Part shown: in pieces, positions 61,193 through 64,000 of the stretch | Numbering within the stretch: the first letter of the stretch is position 1 | Layout of the letters: each line of letters starts with the position of its first letter | The notes under the pieces: model-generated | What the model was told of the DNA's origin: nothing | The model's input: the letters and a program-made list of their open reading frames with translations, nothing else | Databases searched by the model: none | Made by a program: the position numbers and the translations under genes | NCBI GenBank assembly: GCA_002783405.1 | Contig: PFGG01000064.1 | Location: 1-64,000, forward strand | Source of the DNA: a bacterium (Candidatus Blackallbacteria) CG13_big_fil_rev_8_21_14_2_50_49_14 | GTDB taxonomy: Bacteria; Cyanobacteriota; Sericytochromatia; UBA7694 | DNA: 64,000 bases | Direction: 5' to 3'

Positions 61193-63139
61193 TCAGTGTT
61201 CGCCTGACGGATCGAGCAGCGGATTCGGTAAGCGGCTGGTACAGAGTGCAAAGACCTCTTCAGAACTGCGACTGGTTTGGCGATCACTCTCTTTTAAAGG
61301 GCTAACGCGTAAGACTTCGCTCAGGTTGGTAATGCCCTGGGTGGCTTTATAAAACCCGTCTTCGGCAAAAGAAACCAGTTGTTGATCTTTGCGGGCAAGG
61401 TGTCGGATCGCAGACAGGGTTTGACCAGAGATCAGGGCATCGCGGATCGGATCACTCATCACCAGAATTTCATGCAGGGCAGTACGTCCCTGGTAGCCTT
61501 GAAAGAGACATTCATTGCAGCCCATCGGGGTATAAAAACTATAGAGGTGGGGGTCTACAGATTCTAAAGGAAAGCGGGAAAGTTCTGCTGCTGAAGGCTC
61601 ATGAACCACTTTGCAGGCATCACACAGGCGTCTGACCAATCGCTGGGCAATTACACAGGAAACCGTTGAGGCCAATTCAAAGGGGGCCATGCCGAGGTGC
61701 ATGAGATGAAAGAGTGCGCTGGCCAGATCGCGGGTATGCAAGGATGTAAGCACTTTATAGCCCATGACCGCCGCTCTGACCAGCGCTTGGGCTGTGGCGG
61801 TGTCGGGAATATCCTGAACCATGACGATATCCGGGTCTTGTTCTACGAGTGAATCGATCAAATAGGCAGGGCTTTGCTGGCCACTTAATTCAGTCTGAAC
61901 CACGCCGGGCAAGGGGTAGACGATCGGTTTCTCAAGTGAAACCAAGGCTTTGTCCAGATCGTTGAGATAATTCATGGCGGCGTAGAGCGTGGTCGATTTT
62001 CCCGAGCGCGTGGGGCCTGTGACCACGACGATTCCACCTGAAAGGTCCAACATGCGTTGCGTGGTTTTGAGATTGACTGGCGAAAAACCAATCCGCTCAA
62101 GATTCAACAGGGTGCTGTGTTTTTCCAGTAAGGAGATCACGATTTTTTCACCCCATTGCCCTGGAAAAGTGGCAATCCTTAAATCCATTTCTTTGCCGCG
62201 AATTTCTGCCTGGAGATGGTTACTCTGGGGATTTAAGCTCTCCTCGGGCTTGAGCTTTGCCAGTTTTTTAAAGTGTTGAATTAAGGCGGGGGTTACATGG
62301 GCGGGTAAATCGGTCTTGTGATGCATCAGGCCATCAATTCGGAAACGAATGCGCAAATAACGTTGCTGCGGTTCGATATGAATATCTGAAGCCCGGTCGT
62401 GGACGGCACTTGAAATAATAAAATTGACAGCCGTGGCTGTGGGGTCTGTGCTCTCACTGGATTCTTCCAATTGAAAGGGATTGCTTTCCTTTTCAATCAC
62501 GAAATCTTTTTCTTTGTGAAGTTCTTTGAACAGGCTTTTGAGGCTTTCACGCAATTCTGAAGCAGGTGCGATTGCAGGTAAAATCTGGCATTGAAAACGA
62601 CTTCCCAGGCTTTCCAATAAGTCTTGGTTGAGGGGGTCTGCCATCACAACTGTCAGTTGGTTTTCATGGCGGTGCATGGGCAAATAGAGCTGGTTGAGGA
62701 GCTCTTCGGGATCCAAGCCTTGAAGCAGGCGGGGATTGATCAGCTCCAGCGAGGGCAACATGCGGGGAATATCCAATTGCAGACTGAGTGCGTCGGTTAA
62801 TTGGGATTCATTGATGATCTGATGCTCTATCAAAAGAGAGCCCAAACGTTTATGCTCTATTTTTTGCAGTTGAAGCAGGTGTTCCAATTCGGCCTGGGTA
62901 ATCAGACCTAAGTTTTGCAAAAGCTCACCCAGATACATGCGCTTATGGTATTTGCGCAAAAGGGATTGAAGCTCACGGGCTGAGATCAATCCCTTTTCAA
63001 CACAAATCCGCCCCAAGGGAAGGTAGGTTTCCTGTTCGGCCTGAAACTTGAGAATTTTCTCCATTTGAGCAGGCTGAAGAAAACCTTCCTTGACCAGAAG
63101 ATCCCCAATGCGCAGATTGGGTTGAGTGTGCTCACTCAC
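61193..63139 (-). CDS. PilB/GspE-like ATPase paralogue
   Basis: The 648-residue protein is close to that at 49578, with two MshEN repeats (IGDLLVKEGFL, LGELLQNLGLI) and an ATPase half. Walker A GPTRSGKST is intact. Walker B reads DPDIVMVQDIPD, so the usual GEIRD is changed to QDIPD. Cys pairs CDAC and CNEC remain. GTG 63139 overlaps the GST stop (GTGA) with GGAAG upstream. Its C-terminus ends with FALCTSR, as the paralogue ends with YTLCTSK. Confidence 0.85.
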   Translation of the reverse strand: MSEHTQPNLRIGDLLVKEGFLQPAQMEKILKFQAEQETYLPLGRICVEKGLISARELQSLLRKYHKRMYLGELLQNLGLITQAELEHLLQLQKIEHKRLGSLLIEHQIINESQLTDALSLQLDIPRMLPSLELINPRLLQGLDPEELLNQLYLPMHRHENQLTVVMADPLNQDLLESLGSRFQCQILPAIAPASELRESLKSLFKELHKEKDFVIEKESNPFQLEESSESTDPTATAVNFIISSAVHDRASDIHIEPQQRYLRIRFRIDGLMHHKTDLPAHVTPALIQHFKKLAKLKPEESLNPQSNHLQAEIRGKEMDLRIATFPGQWGEKIVISLLEKHSTLLNLERIGFSPVNLKTTQRMLDLSGGIVVVTGPTRSGKSTTLYAAMNYLNDLDKALVSLEKPIVYPLPGVVQTELSGQQSPAYLIDSLVEQDPDIVMVQDIPDTATAQALVRAAVMGYKVLTSLHTRDLASALFHLMHLGMAPFELASTVSCVIAQRLVRRLCDACKVVHEPSAAELSRFPLESVDPHLYSFYTPMGCNECLFQGYQGRTALHEILVMSDPIRDALISGQTLSAIRHLARKDQQLVSFAEDGFYKATQGITNLSEVLRVSPLKESDRQTSRSSEEVFALCTSRLPNPLLDPSGEH

Positions 63140-63744
63140 TTTGCTTTCTTCCAGCTTTCTCGGGCTTCCATGCGTTCGATCCAAGCTGCTACTGCCGGAA
63201 AGGCTGAAATATCAAGTCCCAGTTGTTGACGGGGAACCAGGGTAGAGGCCAAGGCGAAATCTGCAACAGAAATACGCCCGAGAAGAAACTCACGACCTGT
63301 TAATCCTTGGTTTAAGACCTGGGTCAGACGTAAAAAGTCTTGGGTGAGAGAGGCCACAAGAACCGCATCAGGCTCTTTGCCCGCCATGGGTTTAAACATT
63401 TTTTCGACCGCCAGATTGATAATCGGCGTATAATAGTGGCCACTTTGCCAGAAAAGCCATTGATCCAGGCGTGCCAAAGGGCGTGCGTCTTCTGGCAAAA
63501 GTCCCGCCTCAGGTTTGAGCCGGGCCAGGTATTTGATAATTGCATTGGATTCCCAGAGCACGAACTCCCCGTCTTCAAGTACAGGGACTTTGCCATTGGG
63601 GTTCTTCGCCAGGTATTCAGGGGTTTGCCCCCCTCCTTGCATAATATCGACGGGAATTGTTTCAAAGGGCAGTTCCAATTCATGCAAAACAGCACGTACT
63701 TTAAAGGCGTTGGGGGAGAGATTCAAATCATAAAGTTTAAGCAT
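63136..63744 (-). CDS. Glutathione S-transferase family protein
   Basis: The 202-residue protein has an N-terminal thioredoxin-like domain (LYDLNLSPNAFKVRAVLHELELPFETI, NPNGKVPVLEDGEFVLWESNAIIKYLA) and a helical C-terminal domain. SP-N at residues 9-11 would be the catalytic Ser region of theta/beta-like GSTs. ATG 63744 has AGGAGG 9 bases upstream. It leads the four-gene operon with the PilB-like, MFS-CapA and MMPL genes. Confidence 0.9.
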   Translation of the reverse strand: MLKLYDLNLSPNAFKVRAVLHELELPFETIPVDIMQGGGQTPEYLAKNPNGKVPVLEDGEFVLWESNAIIKYLARLKPEAGLLPEDARPLARLDQWLFWQSGHYYTPIINLAVEKMFKPMAGKEPDAVLVASLTQDFLRLTQVLNQGLTGREFLLGRISVADFALASTLVPRQQLGLDISAFPAVAAWIERMEARESWKKAK

Positions 63745-63869
63745 GGCAGTAAGCCTCCTGAGGGGATACCTCATTTTACCCCAGACCTGATGATCTCTGA
63801 AGCCCTGACGGCCTTGACTCAAAATCGAGTACACTAATCACAAGAGATTTATTGAATTGAGGTAACTCC

Positions 63870-64000
63870 ATGAGTAAAGAAGTGGTGATTGTCAAAGCCA
63901 AACGCAGTCCGTTTGGTAAATTTGGAGGTTCTTTGGCCTCTTTCAGTGCTGTCGAACTCGGCGGCCATGTCATCAAGTCGATATTAAACGAAACCCCTGA
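63870..64000 (+). CDS. Acetyl-CoA acetyltransferase (thiolase), 5' part
   Basis: The first 43 codons, cut by the window edge, read MSKEVVIVKAKRSPFGKFGG, then SLASFSAVELGGHVIKSIL, the N-terminus of a thiolase (VIVxAxRTPFGxFGGxL). The catalytic Cys lies beyond the edge. AGGTAA precedes the ATG. With the PHA genes at the other end of the window it may act as PhaA, condensing two acetyl-CoA, but it could serve other pathways. Confidence 0.85.
   Translation, partial: MSKEVVIVKAKRSPFGKFGGSLASFSAVELGGHVIKSILNETP

Overview
The window is about 64 kb of a moderate-GC chromosome from a motile bacterium with pili and probably a Gram-negative-type surface. It encodes polyhydroxyalkanoate (PHA) storage, a flagellar basal-body operon, a Tad/Flp pilus locus, UDP-diacetamido-uronic acid sugar genes and phosphatidylethanolamine synthesis. 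I cannot assign a phylum. The mix (class III-like PhaC pair, Tad pilus, PilB-like ATPases, very large coiled-coil proteins) would fit a poorly sampled lineage, such as a non-photosynthetic relative of Cyanobacteria, but that is weak inference. I saw no rRNA, tRNA or CRISPR array.

Layout. 1-707: a tandem-repeat insertion-sequence end abuts the 3' part of a hybrid sensor kinase. 704-4235 (minus): a PHA operon of phasin, acetoacetyl-CoA reductase, PhaE/PhaR-like subunit and two tandem PhaC paralogues, preceded by an 11-bp-phased Pho-box-like array. A thiolase gene cut by the right window edge (63870) may supply the first step. 4455-5336: a CHRD lipoprotein. 5337-10310: an accessory island with a candidate small RNA, a perfect 19-bp hairpin, a decayed IS110-like transposase, a low-GC three-gene cassette led by a TIGR04255 protein, and a VapBC45-like toxin-antitoxin pair with a palindromic operator. 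10396-16163 (minus): a 1717-residue coiled-coil protein with a Cys/His/Asp domain, coupled to an FHA protein.

16407-22953 (plus): a matrixin-like protein without its catalytic Glu, an RsuA-type pseudouridine synthase, and flgB-flgC-fliE-fliF-fliG-fliH, with no fliI following. 23674-26466 (minus): WbpB/WbpD/WbpE-like genes. 26550-34392: mixed metabolism and repair genes (2OG oxygenase, membrane protein plus winged-helix regulator, UppS, radical SAM, Ada-like methyltransferase, secreted GH1). 34521-39310 (minus): thioredoxin, Der, pyrimidine-nucleoside phosphorylase and a VWA lipoprotein, with a decayed partial copy of the VWA gene's 3' end upstream. 39625-49616 (plus): a CPA2 antiporter, then Flp pilin, TadV peptidase, three TadE/TadG-like proteins, CvpA, a glycosyltransferase and a receiver-PilB fusion ATPase.

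49578-63744: two further PilB/GspE paralogues with altered nucleotide-site motifs, pssA-psd-acetyltransferase, a SecF without SecD, an F420-reductase-like protein, and a tightly overlapping minus-strand operon of GST, PilB-like ATPase, MFS-CapA fusion and MMPL transporter. Many genes overlap at ATGA/GTGA junctions or share stop codons with convergent neighbours, so the genome is compact. Two promoters sit so close to their start codons that leaderless mRNAs are likely.
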